A DNA stretch of 64,000 bases from Cerrena zonata (GCA_038087015.1 JASBNA010000061.1:1-64000), one strand, 5' to 3'; shown: positions 30,717 through 42,922, counted from the stretch's first letter. The notes: generated by a model not told the origin, from the sequence alone. Translations and numbers: made by a program.

Positions 30717-32279
30717 TTAACGATCATAACCTTCATAAAGCTTTTTCGTTGAATGAATTACAACACCTACAAGTAGTAAGTCAGCAAGAAAACAAATCCC
30801 GGCCAAAAATGTATAGGTACCACCCAAAGTCATACTATGGGACATTTTTTCCAAAACTGCAACTCCAATTGCAGCTAAAAGACAACGAACTAAATTTACT
30901 GAACTTGCAGCAGTTGAACCCTTTGTTGGTTGAAGATCAACAAGCATGGTTATAACAATTGACATAAAGGAAGATGCAGCAAAAGATATTAATATAGTAG
31001 AAATGATAATTGAAATGATATGGCGCTTATATTCAAGACACCAACCAAAAATAATTAATCCAAGAATCATGAAAGTCGCAGGAACAATTGCAAGGTCAAG
31101 TCTTATTCTATATTTGTTTAAAGGGGGTCTTTTTTCGATATCCCAATCTTGATACTTTTTTTCATGAAGATTTGAACGATATCGATAATAAACATTCAAT
31201 GCTTTACCACTTAAAAGTGATGCAACAAAACATGCGATACCTTGCGGTAAGTAGATTAAACCAACATGAATAACACTATAATTATAAGCATCAGATTCCA
31301 ACACTGTAGAAATGGACGTTAAAGTCATAGTCCAAGCGGCAAATTGTAATCCCGCTGGTAATAAAGTACAAATCACTGGGATCTTTAAGACAAGCTTAAA
31401 CGGAGCAAAAAAATCCATTTTTTCCTTTGGTGCAAGAGTAGATGTATCATTAGTTAATTTTGGTTTTATATGGGGGAATAAAAGGACCGGTGCTTTGTTA
31501 AAGGCACTTTTAGGTACAATTGAACCATTACCAACAATCATTCGACTTGTTTCAGGTAAAAAGATCAAGACAAATAGTAAAGTTGCACCTCCTCCAATAG
31601 CTAGAAATATAAAGATCGCTCTCCAATCAAAACCATGTATAATAAGGGCTCCCACAAGACCACCAATACCATTTCCAACAAGTAACATTCCATTTACGAT
31701 TCCAACAAATCCACCACGGTCAGCAGCAGTACACACGTCACCGGCCACACCAGAACCAATGGCAATGACTGGGGCTATACCAGATGCTTGAATACATCTT
31801 AAAAAGGCTAACAACCAATAGACGTTTGTTTGAGATATTGCAATGCAAGATGCTATGTATATGAGAAAAGATGCAATGAAAACCGGTCTTTTACCAAAAG
31901 TATCTGCAAAATTAGAAGAAACCGATGGGGCCAAACCTTGAAAAATCAAATATAGCACAACTGAAATATTCATGATTTCATCGGAAACATGAAAATATTT
32001 CGAAAGAGTTGGTATTGCAGGGAAATATATCGGACTTGATATTGAACTCCAAAATCCAATAGCCGAAATCAATATAATCAAAAACGCTTTATCAGATTTA
32101 ACAAATATAGTGAAAGGAGGCACTCTTTTAGAGTTTTCTTCTGAAGAATCCCGTTTTTTACCATCAGGATAAGCATCAACTGCAGTTTCTCCTCTTTGAT
32201 CACATTCTGTCTCTAGCCCTCGAGGGTCAGACTCCACTCTTCGCACACTATCATTGGATATACTAGATGCCAGACTCAT
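30717..32279 (-). CDS. MFS drug:H+ antiporter, DHA1 QDR-type
   Basis: 520 residues with 12 predicted membrane helices and a soluble N-terminus of about 70 residues. The first helix region (AFLIILISAIGFWSSISSPIYFPAIPTLSKYFHVSDE) has the QDR/AQR 'P.YFPAIPTLS' signature. The A-like loop is NFADTFGKRPVFIASF, and motif C appears as LVGNGIGGLVGALI. The central loop starts PETSRMIVGNGSIVPKSAFNK, as in Qdr proteins. Relatives export polyamines, weak acids, quinidine or azoles at the plasma membrane. The substrate cannot be told from sequence. It has a 1.1 kb upstream region. Confidence 0.85.
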   Translation of the reverse strand: MSLASSISNDSVRRVESDPRGLETECDQRGETAVDAYPDGKKRDSSEENSKRVPPFTIFVKSDKAFLIILISAIGFWSSISSPIYFPAIPTLSKYFHVSDEIMNISVVLYLIFQGLAPSVSSNFADTFGKRPVFIASFLIYIASCIAISQTNVYWLLAFLRCIQASGIAPVIAIGSGVAGDVCTAADRGGFVGIVNGMLLVGNGIGGLVGALIIHGFDWRAIFIFLAIGGGATLLFVLIFLPETSRMIVGNGSIVPKSAFNKAPVLLFPHIKPKLTNDTSTLAPKEKMDFFAPFKLVLKIPVICTLLPAGLQFAAWTMTLTSISTVLESDAYNYSVIHVGLIYLPQGIACFVASLLSGKALNVYYRYRSNLHEKKYQDWDIEKRPPLNKYRIRLDLAIVPATFMILGLIIFGWCLEYKRHIISIIISTILISFAASSFMSIVITMLVDLQPTKGSTAASSVNLVRCLLAAIGVAVLEKMSHSMTLGGTYTFLAGICFLADLLLVGVVIHSTKKLYEGYDR

Positions 32280-33374
32280 TATTCATATATACTTTGATTC
32301 AGATGTTTAAATTCATCAATTTAACGGACCTTTTCTTTCTTTTTTTGTTTCAGATGCTCCGTTTTTTGGTATATTTCATTCAAAAAAAGGCAGCAATATG
32401 ACTAGTCAAAACAGCAGCTAACTATTCAGTAGGTATCCAGAATATATCAAAAGTAAGTCTTCACTGTCGAAGTATAGATTTCAAAAAATGATTTCGTGAA
32501 GAAGAAGTTAGCAAAATCGGTAACTTAAGTATGGCTCCGATAAAACAAGAAAACATCGCACTCGGCTTTAGCTCGGAATTTATTTTCTACGTACCCACTG
32601 TAAATCTGCGCGATGTCAAAATATTTTGGCATCTAACGGCTTTTTCGATGAAGTTTATCTTGGACACCATCTCAATTCAAAGCTCACCGGGGGGATGGGT
32701 AGCTCTGTTCATCATTTGAGGGAATAAGCGAACTGTTTGTAATGTCATCCAGAGAAAACCTGACTGGGATTTCCGGCATGTAGCTTACAGCATGGGTAGA
32801 AGGATTGCTGTATGACTGCAACACTATTTCCAGGTGAATGACTCGGTGGTAAGTTCTGCTATAAGGAAGTTCCAGTACTGTGATTGTTTCTTCACAGATG
32901 GTATCGCCTGATTAACACCGAGACTACGGGGCTACTCGATGGCTGCCCTGACTATACAGCTTTGCGAACATAAGGCTTGTGCTAACATGTAGCTTTCAGC
33001 CTGACGACCCGGATATTTTGGCCAATAGCCATTTCGTTTGGATCAATGACTAATTTGTTGCAGCAAAGAGGTTGTCCAAATCTTGTTTGCAGCTAAAACT
33101 CGTGACAAGACATTAATAAAGAGGAAGAATGTGAGTCACTGGCAAGATTACAAATGATTGCTTATTTACGAAGTGTCTATTAAGATGCTATAATGGGTAT
33201 TAAATAGAGTAAGATAAAAGAAAACCGCAATATGGATGAGAAGTGAAGAAATAATCAAGGCAATAATGAAAGAAATATGTAGAAATGAAATAACACGAAA
33301 GAACGTAAGATAGAATTTCGAGAATAGAATGAATTGAAAAAGATTCATGAATCGTAGAAAAAGAATAAGTAGAA
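32280..33374. promoter_or_regulatory. Upstream region of the QDR-type transporter
   Basis: 1.1 kb without a gene, between two minus-strand genes. It therefore holds the transporter promoter and the 3' end of the poly-Q gene. No clear element was recognised. Confidence 0.35.
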
Positions 33375-35007
33375 TCAATTAGTTGATTTATCCTTGTTAG
33401 TATTATTATACTTTTTAGCAGGAGGATTTTTAGGAGTGGTAATCATAAAATTGATGTTAGAAGATTTATTGGATTTATGCTTTTTAGTACTTTGGGAATT
33501 TGAAGGAGTGGGGGCAGAAACCGGAGTAGGAGCAGTGGGTGGAGCAGCAGCAGGAGGAGGAACAGGGGTGGTAGACGTTTCTTCTCTTGGAGAAGTGTTG
33601 GACTCAGGAATAGACGTAGCCCCATAAGGGATGGGGATCTGAGGGTACTGAGAAATCATCATACCAGGAGGAGGAGGAGGAGGAGGCCCCGACATGATGT
33701 ATTGAGGATGATTTTGGTGGGAAGATGGGTTTTGGTTTGAAGGAGAAGAAGCAACATAATAGTATTGGGGAGCTTGTTGGGGGACAAAATTACCGTGTTG
33801 ATATTGGGGGTACATATAAGGTTGATATTTTTGAGAATATGGAGACCCCAAGACAGTGGTGTGGTTGTCACCTTGTTTTTGATCTTGTTGTTGTTGTTGC
33901 TGCTGTTGTTGCTGTTGTTGCTGCTGTTGTTGCTGTTGCTGCTGCTGCTGTTGTGGAATCCCTTGAGGTGGAACTGGAGTATAATAAACCTGGATAAACA
34001 GGAGCTTGAGTTTTTTGTTCGGGAATATTTGGCAGTTGTTGTTGCAGATAAACTGGTTTAGCCAAACTAGTAGAAGGCGAGTTATTTTTAGTGATACTTT
34101 CCTTCATATCACTTGAATCGGACTCGGTGCGTTTATGATGAATTGGCAAAGCAAAGGATTTATCAGGGGACCTTATTGGAGAAATGATATTTTGAGGTTG
34201 ATTAGAAGGAATAGATAAAGACATACGAATATTTTCAGCCGTTTCATTAAACGAGGGTAATTGACTTGTTTCCAGATACTTTCTCTTTGTTGAAGTCTTA
34301 GGGGTGTCAGGAACTGATTGTTCTTTTAAATTTTTCAAAGTAAGTTTCAAATGATCAAGATTATGATTTTCTTCATTTTCATTCAAGAAAAGAAGCGGAA
34401 TCAATTCTCCATTAATATTCATGGATTTGGCCACTTTCAATAATTCAATAATCGTCGAGCCAAACTCTTGTTTCAAGATAACTTGTCTTGTTCTTTCTTC
34501 TTCAATTTTCAACTTCAATATTTCATTCAAAGTATCAGTATGGTAGGGCCAGCTTGATTTCAATGTAGATAATGGCAAATCCAAGATTTTGGCAATTGAT
34601 TCATCAATGATATAATGCTTATCTTGTTCGTCATCTTCTTCAATCGATTCAAAAGAGGGACTCAATCCTCCTTCACTAGTTGGACTCGTTTGATCCTTCC
34701 CGTGTTTTTCATCTCCTTGTTTAATAATCTGTTCCAAAGACTGGCTATTCATCAGCGAATTGTGTCCATAATGTTTATATTTTGACCGATCAATATTGAA
34801 ACTCTTCAAATTGGATAACAACTTGGAATTTATCGGTGATGTCTTTTTGTTTTTCAAAGGTGGCGACGGGGTCTTACTCGTTTTGGGTGCTGATTTATCC
34901 TTTGATGTTGTTGAAGCCGTAGTCACCGATTGATGCACTGAACTAGGTGATGGCTGTGCCCCATCAGTAGACTGAGGCGTATTCATTAGATTAACTAGAG
35001 ATAACAA
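33375..35007 (-). CDS. Poly-Gln/Pro-rich protein, frame-interrupted
   Basis: The N-terminal frame (35007-33868, about 330 meaningful residues) is Ser/Thr/Pro-rich. It has a helical core near residues 140-215 (IIDESIAKILDLPLSTLKSS, then EERTRQVILKQEFGSTIIEL, then NINGELIPLLFL) and Ser-Pro sites suggesting CDK control. At TTT (33986-33988, minus) the frame shifts +1. The shifted frame reads YYTPVPPQGIP followed by a run of about 20 Gln (CAA/CAG) and QDQKQGDNHTTVLGSPYSQK, then Tyr/Pro-rich sequence with PPPPPPP and a Lys-rich end. The unshifted frame would instead read the repeat as poly-Ala/Thr, so the Gln reading is preferred. Family not recognised; a transcription regulator is plausible. Confidence 0.55.
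33882..33953. repeat. CAA/CAG trinucleotide tract coding poly-Gln
   Basis: An imperfect TTG/CTG (plus strand) trinucleotide array of about 23 units. On the minus strand it encodes Gln in the frame of the C-terminal half. Such tracts vary in length between strains. Confidence 0.85.
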
Positions 35008-36470
35008 CTTGAATGGTGATTTATTTGGTAATAGAAGACGTTTTCAAATATAAATATGATACTAACGAATGGAAATGTTTAATGCAATCTTCCTTCTACT
35101 TGAATAGATACATGGATAAATATTCAAACCCAATGAATATACATAGTAAAAGAAGAAACTACACCAGCAGGTCGATTTTATGGGCAAATAATCTCTTTAA
35201 TATAATCTTCCCACCCATTGCTTAACTTACAATTTGAAAAACTACCTATTTTAGTTAATGAATAGTTTTTACGAACAATGCGCAGCTTTAGGCACAAAAA
35301 TAATTGCAGCAATTCTTTTTTTTTTTTGGTTTTTTTTATTTTTGTTTGCAGTGGTTGTTTTATTATTGTTTTATATGTTTTTTTTGGTAGTTTTTCCATT
35401 TGCAAATTACTGCTTTTCGACATAACTTCACTAAGGAGTTGTTTATTGTATCAAAGTAATACTGTAGGGGACTGATTTGGGATCATTTCATGTATCCTGG
35501 ATATAGCGGACTTATAAAATAATTACACCTGCTTGAATTTTCTGTGTTTCTGCTGCTTGATGGTGACACAACCTTGGGATGAAGAAGTTGAAGCGAGGAA
35601 GAGCAGTTTGATCTGGGTTTGACCTGGGTTTGACCTGGGTTCGGGGGAAAGTTAGACCGGGACTTTTAGTTGGGTTCATATTAGTAATGGTGCACTTTAC
35701 AATGCGCTATACCCAGAAAGGTAAATATTTGTATACCTGTGAAGCTCATTATTCTATTTGTTTTGTTCCATTGGTTTTGTTTTCTCTATGAAAATTCGTT
35801 TCTTTTTGTAGACAGGTTAAAGGGTCTCGTCACTTGGCTCTGGTCTGACCGTTGATATATGGCCAGGTTGTCGAGGTGGTTTATCATATGAAAAGTCTAA
35901 TACTCGAGGTGAAATCTGACATACCCCCTTGAAGGCCAATGTTGCGTTATGTCTTCTTCTTCTACTTTTTTTTTTTTTTTTCTTTCGTCTTTGAGCCCGG
36001 GTGATTTTATCTTTCTTGCTTCTTTCTTATGGCTTGTCCTTGATCTTTGACTCGCTTCCCGTTGTCAGGAGAATGCTCTTCTGCTCAAACTTGTTGGGTT
36101 TTTTTTCTCATCTTTAATCTCCTCTCTACGGAGTTACCAACGAGCACTCTTTGTGCTTGTGAGCCGATCCTGCCTCAGAGCATCAAACCCACTATGTCCA
36201 CAATAGTCTATAACAATTGTAATCAAGCCAGTGAATGCTGCTAATTGGAAAATTTCCTATTTAGTACATCAAATCAAAATCTCAATATCATTGCCTATTC
36301 GGGAGATCTCATCGAAGGCTGTATGGTGCACGGGTGTCCAGTTCATCCCCCACCAAAAGGCTATTTTTTGCCAAAAGTGAAAAATTTCGTTGGGTTTCTT
36401 CACTTTTGGGTCTGAATTGGCATTTGCAACCTTTTCTTTTTAAACTATACATTCATCTCATCTTACAGAA
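35008..36470. other. 1.46 kb divergent intergenic interval
   Basis: No gene is seen between the poly-Q gene and NRK1. It contains three copies of a 12-base unit CTGGGTTTGACC (about 35610-35643), a T-rich tract near 35966-35982, and a close Rap1-like match GGTGCACGGGTGT at 36325-36337, 134 bases before NRK1. Confidence 0.45.
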
Positions 36471-37202
36471 ATGACAAACGCAGTTTCTCCACATCAAACA
36501 ATTAAGTTAAAACAATGCCAGAACATCGTTCTTATTGGCTTGAGTGGACCTTCTTCATCGGGGAAAACCACCGTTGCCAAAGCATTGAATTGTTTATTTG
36601 AAAACTCTATTTTGGTTCATCTTGACGATTTTTATATACCTGATGAACAGATTCCAGTAGACCCCATTCACCAAGAAAAAGATTGGGATTGCCCGGAGGC
36701 AATTGACTTTGATAAGTTTGTCGAGCATATTGAAAATATTAAAAAGGGTATACTCAGCGAAGTTAAAACTTTGGAATCGGACGTGACTTTGAAATTGTCA
36801 AAGGATGAGATAAGTGAGTACAGACGAAAGATACCTTCGAATCCCGATACGTTATACGTTTTCGTCGATGGGTTTATGCTATTCCATGACCCGAAGATCA
36901 TTTCGTTGTTTGACTTGAAATTGTTCTTTTATGCTAGTTTTGACACTTTGAAGGATAGAAGAGAATCAAGGTCCGGATACAATACAGAAGCTGGCTTTTG
37001 GGTGGATCCTCCAAACTATTTTGAAAATATTGTTTGGCCCCAATACGTGAAAAATCATCATTATCTCTTTATTGATAACGATGTTAATAAAGAGCTCAAT
37101 ACATACGCTATACAAGATTTGGGCCTATTAAGTTATCAAAATGAATCGAAAACTACTTTAAACGATTTAATTCAATGGTCTATTGATTCCATTCTTAACT
37201 AA
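36471..37202 (+). CDS. NRK1: Nicotinamide riboside kinase
   Basis: 243 residues. The P-loop GLSGPSSSGKTTVAKAL lies near residue 25. LVHLDDFYIPDEQIP follows, with the substrate-binding Asp, then DWDCPEAIDF (the signature of Nrk enzymes) and a late DGFMLFHDP. The enzyme phosphorylates nicotinamide riboside to NMN for NAD+ salvage. It is convergent with KRE33, with only 18 bases between the stop codons. Confidence 0.92.
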   Translation: MTNAVSPHQTIKLKQCQNIVLIGLSGPSSSGKTTVAKALNCLFENSILVHLDDFYIPDEQIPVDPIHQEKDWDCPEAIDFDKFVEHIENIKKGILSEVKTLESDVTLKLSKDEISEYRRKIPSNPDTLYVFVDGFMLFHDPKIISLFDLKLFFYASFDTLKDRRESRSGYNTEAGFWVDPPNYFENIVWPQYVKNHHYLFIDNDVNKELNTYAIQDLGLLSYQNESKTTLNDLIQWSIDSILN

Positions 37203-37220
37203 ATTATTATACAATTATAC

Positions 37221-40200
37221 TTACTTTTTGGATTTTTTGGACTTCTTACCAACTTTATTCATTTCACTTTCATAAATATCATTGGCACTTTCAGTTTGTT
37301 TTCTCTTGTTTTTACTCTTAACACTAACCACTCCCTTATCTTTAACTGCTTTATTTAATGATTTACCTGCAGTTTCAAATTCGGCATCATCTGCAATTGC
37401 ATATTTATCTAAATTAATTGCGTTGATTAACTCTCTTTGTTTTAATTTCAATTCATTAACCGCTTCATCCCCAGCATTCTCTAATTCTTCTTCCAAATCT
37501 TGCTTAATCTTTTCATAATCAACATGCTCAACTTTACCTTCCATTTCTTCAACATGTTCATCTTTATATTCTGGCATAGATTCTTCATAACTTTCTTTTA
37601 ATACATTTCTAAAATAACTTGAAAATTTACGAACAATCTTGGCAAACATTGCCATTGATTGATTAGATGGTAAATTCAATTCTTTAGATATTTGATCCAT
37701 ATCTTTATGCTGTAAACCAATGGCCAATAAAATTGCTGCTTGAACCGATGATAAACTAACATCATTTGATGTTTTCTTATTGAAATATAATTGGGAAATT
37801 AATGGTAACATATCAACTATAACATGATAATCTAATAAGTTATTAGCATATGAATCTAATCTTTTCAAATCAAATGGTGATAAAATTTCATCTAATCTAC
37901 TTCTAGTTAACTTGTTAACAGTCTTTTCTTCTTCTCCAGCTTCAATTGATTCAATTATATTAAGTGCTTGTATCGATGAAAACTTCTTAAATTCATAAGA
38001 TAATAATTGTAAAAATCTTTTATGGAAATCTTTAGAAAATTCATTTAACCAATTAGATTCTCTATTTTCTAATACATGTAACATTACTGAGGTATGTTCA
38101 CCAGTTAATTCATTAGCAGTTTGCCTTAAATAAACTGGTACGAATCCTGAACGTTTCCAAAATTTATGTAATTGTGGAGTTAATCCATATGATACCCCTA
38201 AATAATGTAAATAATATGGTGCCTTTTCGGATAATTTTAATAATAATGGTGGTAATGTTTTAGCATCTCTTAATTTAATTTCATCTTTTAAAGATGATTT
38301 AGATATTTCTTCATCGGTTACCCTTGTAAGAGTGTGATCATTGATTTCATTAGATTCACTAATATCAGTAAATTTACCTTCGTAATAATCTTTTAATAAT
38401 TCTATAGCTCTTGAACCATAACCCATACCACTATATTCAGGATTAGTGGCAATTCTGACAATTCTTGCTCCTGATAATGAAGCAAATTCTTCATCTTGAA
38501 ATTGTTGAGAAATTAACCATGGAATTAAATCACCACCAGCTCTTTGACCTCTTGATAATGATTTACGTACACTTTCTTTTGAAATTTCCCCTTCTAATGC
38601 TAATTGAACAACACACAATGGATCAGGGATTCTATTATCACCTTCTTCAATTGGTGGTAATAATACAAATAATTGATGAGCTGGTGCATCACTCATTAAT
38701 TGTAAATCGTTTGGAGAATTCTTATAATGAGATGCAACGTATAAGGCCATCATTTTTTGTAAAAATGCTTCAGAAACTGGATGGTAGGAAAATAAAGTAT
38801 CTCTATTAACATAAAATAAATTACACTGAGATGGGTGAGGACAACCTTTGGCAGCAAATTTAGAATTCTTCGATAATGAAACATCTAAACATAATAATTT
38901 ATTTAACCATTTTTCGATTGGATCACCAGGTGCATATCTAATTGGTTCATCCAATACAACTTCTCTTAAAGTTCTACTATAATTTTCTGGTTCAATATTT
39001 GATTTAGAATCTCTTGATATGACTGTAGTTTGAGTATCATTTTTATTGGAATTGGATTGATCACGTAATTGTTGATCAATTTTAATGATAATGATCTACC
39101 AGTACCTTCATAACCATTAATAGTTGAAGCCATGAAAATTAAATAAGGACCCATTAAGTTTTTAACGACTGGTAATGGAATTGCAGCAGCTTCATCAATA
39201 ATAACCAATTCAGCTTGACCTAAAACATGATAATCATTTGGTGCAATATATTGAATAGTTTGACGATGATCTCTTTTAACATCAACTCTAACAATGGCCT
39301 TATTGAAGGAAGGATTAGTTGATTGAATAATATCATAATCCATATGTTCAGTATAACCTAATGCATCAAAGCCTTTGAAAACAAATTCAAACAAAGTCTT
39401 TAAATTTTCTGGAGAAGGAGAAGTAACAAAAATATTGGAATAACCATGACTTATAGCAGCAGCCATTGCAATACCCAATGCTGCAGATTTACCACGACCT
39501 CTACCAGCAGTTAAAGTAACAGTGCTTCTTAAAGTTTTTTCTGAAATTACATCAATGAAGGTTAAAATTGCTTGAGCTTGATTAACTGTTTTCGATAATC
39601 CGACCAATGAACCAGCTGGTTGTACATCAGCCAAACTTTCTTTCAAATCAACCAATTCTTTTTGTTTTGGGGTTAATTCGTCATCGTCTTTTGGAGGTAA
39701 TGGTTTAACATGTTTACCACCCGAGATTGGTAAAACATTTAATTCATCATCAACAACAAGACAATTTTCATTTGATCCCAACGATAATAAGAATCTTTCG
39801 TTGAATCTGGCAACAACATCATCATGTGCCTCAGTTCTATAACGAGAATGAATATCCATAGTCATGGTATATAATTGTTTTAAAGATTGCATTGATTTCA
39901 AAAGAATAACAACCAATCCACCACCTTCAACAGTTTCAATGGTTCTTGCTAATAAGTTTGGAGTAATAGCTTCAAAATCTTGTAAGATACACATCCCATA
40001 AGTATTACCTAAAATTTTTTCGGTTTCTTTATAATAAACATATCTGATATGTTGATTTGAAATAAATGCTTCAAATGGATCTTGATCGTTAGCTTCTCTA
40101 ACCCCTCTTTTGATATCCTTCTTTATCTTGGATTCTCTCTTTTGTCTATTTGAAGTGAATCCCAACAATTTCTTTTTATATGCCCATAAAACTGACTTAT

Positions 40201-40354
40201 TCATTTTTAAATCAGCAGACATCATCAAATAATGTAAATTAGGTAATTGATTACGGGCTTTATCTCCCACAATAAAGAAGAAACTTCTTTGTTTTTCTTG
40301 CACACCATTACGGATAAGCGATGGAATACGTGCGTCAATAGCCTTCTTACCCAT
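37221..40354 (-). CDS. KRE33: RNA cytidine acetyltransferase Kre33/NAT10, frame-interrupted
   Basis: The N-terminal half (from ATG 40354) has the opening KAIDARIPSLIRNGVQEKQR, the helicase-like Walker A TAGRGRGKSAALGIAMAA near residue 285, and DEAAAIPLP. It changes frame at the A4 run at 39080-39083 (minus), just after STINGYEGTGRSLSLK. The other frame reads IDQQLRDQSNSN...SRTLREVVLDEPIRYAPGDP and continues through the GNAT acetyl-CoA site (RIATNPEYSGMGYGSRAIEL) to a Lys-rich nucleolar tail. One missing A restores a protein of about 1,044 residues, the normal length. Kre33 makes ac4C in 18S rRNA and Ser/Leu tRNAs and is essential in S. cerevisiae, so a consensus error is likely. RRPE and PAC elements precede the start. 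Confidence 0.93.
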
Positions 40355-40903
40355 TATACTATGTTTCTAGCTTGTATATCTCTATAGAAAGACTACTTGA
40401 AAATTTTAAATATGGCCCATCGTTAAAAAAAATTATAAATTCAATAGATGAGTCGTGCGAGTACCATACATCCCAGGAACAAAACCTCCGTACACCGGTA
40501 CTCGAGATTTTCAAAAATTACATAAAGCAACTGCAACAGAAGCGTTTATAAGAATGAAACGGTTCAAACAGTGGTGAAAGACTAGCGCCACTTGCTGGCA
40601 ATAGTTTCCACTAAAAATCTCTAGGGACTGCGTCGGAGAGAGTGTTTTGCAGCCTCAGATAAGCGCATCAGACAGTTTTTTCGCTGCAAAAAAAGGTTCC
40701 TTCCGCATTTTTTTATTTCATTTCTGTGGAGTTCAAAATTATCAACTTTTTCCAACTTCAATTTTTTTTATCCATTTTCCATAGCAAGCGGCTAATTCCA
40801 ACCTAGAGATTGGGTTAGTTGTAAGTATTGGGTAGGGTTTAGTTTGTTTCTGTCATCCAAGAAGCAGGGGCCAGTTATTGAATGAAGAAGCAGCCTTGGA
40901 ACA
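40355..40903. promoter_or_regulatory. Divergent promoter of KRE33 and the Ndt80-like gene
   Basis: An RRPE-type element TGAAAATTTT lies at 40398-40407 and a PAC core GATGAG at 40447-40452. This pair is typical of ribosome-biogenesis genes and fits KRE33. Two Rap1-like sites follow on the minus strand: GGGATGTATGGT near 40462-40473 and GGTGTACGGAGG at 40485-40496. Confidence 0.6.
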
Positions 40904-42388
40904 ATGCCAAAGGTGAAAAGAGAATTGAGTCTGTCTCCGGAAGAGAGCGAGTATGAATCAGATAACTCATTTCAGCCGACTAATTCTAGAGGTACAAGGA
41001 CGAAGGGAGGCAAGAGTCGCCTGGATAAGAAAAAGAAGAAACTTGCGCCACGAAGTAGTCTTCAATTTAAAGTAGGACCGTCATTCAGTGGAACTACTCA
41101 TTTCCAAACGTTATATGCCAGTTCCAGTAACTGCACTATAGTTCCAAACATCAGCGCTCGAGTTGACCGAGGGTTTGACAAGCTCGATGGAGAGTGGGTT
41201 GGATATAAGCGGAATTACTTTACTTTGGTGGCGGCATTTCAATTTAAAAATAGCCCCGAAGATTTGATTGAAAGAGAGACATTCTATATTATAGAAGATG
41301 GAATCCGCGAAGAAATTGAATGTTTTGCGCTTAAGCTAGTTGCAAAATGTCACGAAGATGAGACCCCAGTACCTTTAGTTCAACATACAGCGAAAAGAGA
41401 TCGAGGTCCTCAAACAGTTCCACCAATATATCCGGCAATTCCAAGCCATTTACCTCGACACGAAGTTATCAGAGAAGTAGCCAATATTAGAAATAATAAT
41501 AAAATCGATAATGTTAAAATGGGGAATCAAGCACCAATTGGATCTATTTTAAGAACGTATCCTGATGGGCTTGAAGTTGCCAAAGTCGCCAAATATGAAC
41601 GGATCCAATTCTCAAGTTCCGAATCCCACAAAAGAACGGCAATGACTAACAAACATAGTATTTTAGAAGTTCAACTCATCGCAGTATTAGATAATGATGA
41701 TGAAGTACTATTAGCTTCTACTAAAACACCACCGTTAGTTGTCAGAGGTAGGTCTCCTTCAAATTATCACATTGCCAGAAAAGAAATGTTAGCAAAACAA
41801 AAAGATTTAATACAATCCTATGATTCATTACCGAATGCAGATCTTAACCCACGTAATTATGAAAAAGAATACCCTTCTAATAAAATTAATGAAGTTATCA
41901 TAGACCCCCAGTTCATTTCTTCTAATATAAAGGAAACTAAAAAGACGTCTAAACGGAAACAAAAAACCGGAAAGAAACCAATGAGGCAGTTAGAATTGAA
42001 TGATATAAATAATTATTTTGAGTTATTAACGACGGATTTCAAAGATAACGTAACCAATGATGATAACTTGGTTGATTTCATCTATACCTCCGATCAAGAA
42101 AATGAAAATGACTATTTATTTCATTATAATAATCTCATCAATGAATTTCCAGAAAAATCCGATTATAACTCAGAAGAATTTATTGATATGAACTACATAA
42201 TCGATACTGCTCTCCCTCCTAACGATGCAAGAAACGTCGGCTTTGAAAAAAAGCTTACAAAATCCAACTTATCAAAGACAGTTCCTCGTCAAGAAGTTGA
42301 TGATGTTTTCGATGAATTTCAAGAAAACCTTCTCAGAGTACAAATGGAACTTCAATGCTCTTCAAGGGGCTCATCAATTGCAATATAA
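40904..42388 (+). CDS. Ndt80/PhoG-family DNA-binding transcription factor
   Basis: 494 residues. A basic N-terminus (KSRLDKKKKKLAPRSS) leads into an s-type Ig-fold DNA-binding domain at about residues 55-300. Family landmarks are RVDRGFDKLDGEWVGYKRNY, the insert with PPIYPAIPSH, and the closing VVRGRSPSNYHIARKE. The C-terminal 180 residues are acidic and Asn-rich, a likely activation region. Ndt80 binds middle-sporulation elements in S. cerevisiae. CTG-clade yeasts carry several PhoG-family paralogues with roles in drug response and hyphal growth. I cannot tell which paralogue this is. Confidence 0.82.
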   Translation: MPKVKRELSLSPEESEYESDNSFQPTNSRGTRTKGGKSRLDKKKKKLAPRSSLQFKVGPSFSGTTHFQTLYASSSNCTIVPNISARVDRGFDKLDGEWVGYKRNYFTLVAAFQFKNSPEDLIERETFYIIEDGIREEIECFALKLVAKCHEDETPVPLVQHTAKRDRGPQTVPPIYPAIPSHLPRHEVIREVANIRNNNKIDNVKMGNQAPIGSILRTYPDGLEVAKVAKYERIQFSSSESHKRTAMTNKHSILEVQLIAVLDNDDEVLLASTKTPPLVVRGRSPSNYHIARKEMLAKQKDLIQSYDSLPNADLNPRNYEKEYPSNKINEVIIDPQFISSNIKETKKTSKRKQKTGKKPMRQLELNDINNYFELLTTDFKDNVTNDDNLVDFIYTSDQENENDYLFHYNNLINEFPEKSDYNSEEFIDMNYIIDTALPPNDARNVGFEKKLTKSNLSKTVPRQEVDDVFDEFQENLLRVQMELQCSSRGSSIAI

Positions 42389-42568
42389 CTAAGTATTTTA
42401 TATACGTATGTGCCCGATATAGGATTCGTAGCCGATTACATAAGCGTAAGGGAAAAACTAAAAAAACTAAAAAAAAAAAAAAAAATGAAAACTCGGTGAG
42501 CAAGATGAATTCTTAATGACTAGGTATTCACAGTTTTCAGTTCACTTGCAAGCGTCAATCCAATAAAC

Positions 42569-42922
42569 ATGTTGTTTTTCAGTTTTTTCAAGACTCTTGT
42601 TGATCAAGAGGTCACAGTTGAGTTAAAGAACGATATAGAAATCAAAGGTGTCTTAAAATCCGTTGATCAATACTTAAATTTAAAATTGGATAATATTTCT
42701 ACCGTCAATGAAATCAAGTATCCACATTTAAAAGCCACCAAGAACCTTTTCATAAGAGGATCCACTGTTCGTTATGTCCACATGAATCCCAATTCTGTTG
42801 ATTGCACCTTATTACAGGATGCATCTAGAAGAGGTATGTTAATATATCATATTATCACAAAGCGTTTTTTTTTTACTAACAAATTTACAAATATAGAGGC
42901 TTTAGTTCAATCCGCTAAATAA
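42569..42922 (+). CDS. LSM2: Lsm2, U6/mRNA-decay Sm-like protein (two exons)
   Basis: Exon 1 is 42569-42833 and exon 2 is 42897-42922. The 63-base intron has GTATGT, a TACTAAC box (42874-42880) and acceptor ATAG. The spliced product is 96 residues. The Sm1 motif (VTVELKNDIEIKGVLKSVDQ) and Sm2 motif (LFIRGSTVRYV) are intact, and MLFFSFFKTLVD is the standard Lsm2 start. Reading through the intron would give a wrong tail ending in the same frame, so the unspliced frame is misleading. Lsm2 is in both the Lsm1-7 decay ring and the Lsm2-8 ring on U6 snRNA. The intron lies near the 3' end, unlike the 5' position in S. cerevisiae. Confidence 0.95.
   Translation: MLFFSFFKTLVDQEVTVELKNDIEIKGVLKSVDQYLNLKLDNISTVNEIKYPHLKATKNLFIRGSTVRYVHMNPNSVDCTLLQDASRRGMLIYHIITKRFFFTNKFTNIEALVQSAK
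42834..42896 (+). other. LSM2 intron
   Basis: 63 bases. Donor GTATGT, branch TACTAAC at 42874-42880, acceptor AG at 42895-42896. It joins DASRR-E to ALVQSAK. Confidence 0.93.

Noticed and set aside
33765..34061. Poly-Leu/poly-Ala frames over the trinucleotide tract
   Set aside because: They are the other readings of the CAA/CAG array; the poly-Gln reading joins sensible sequence on both sides.
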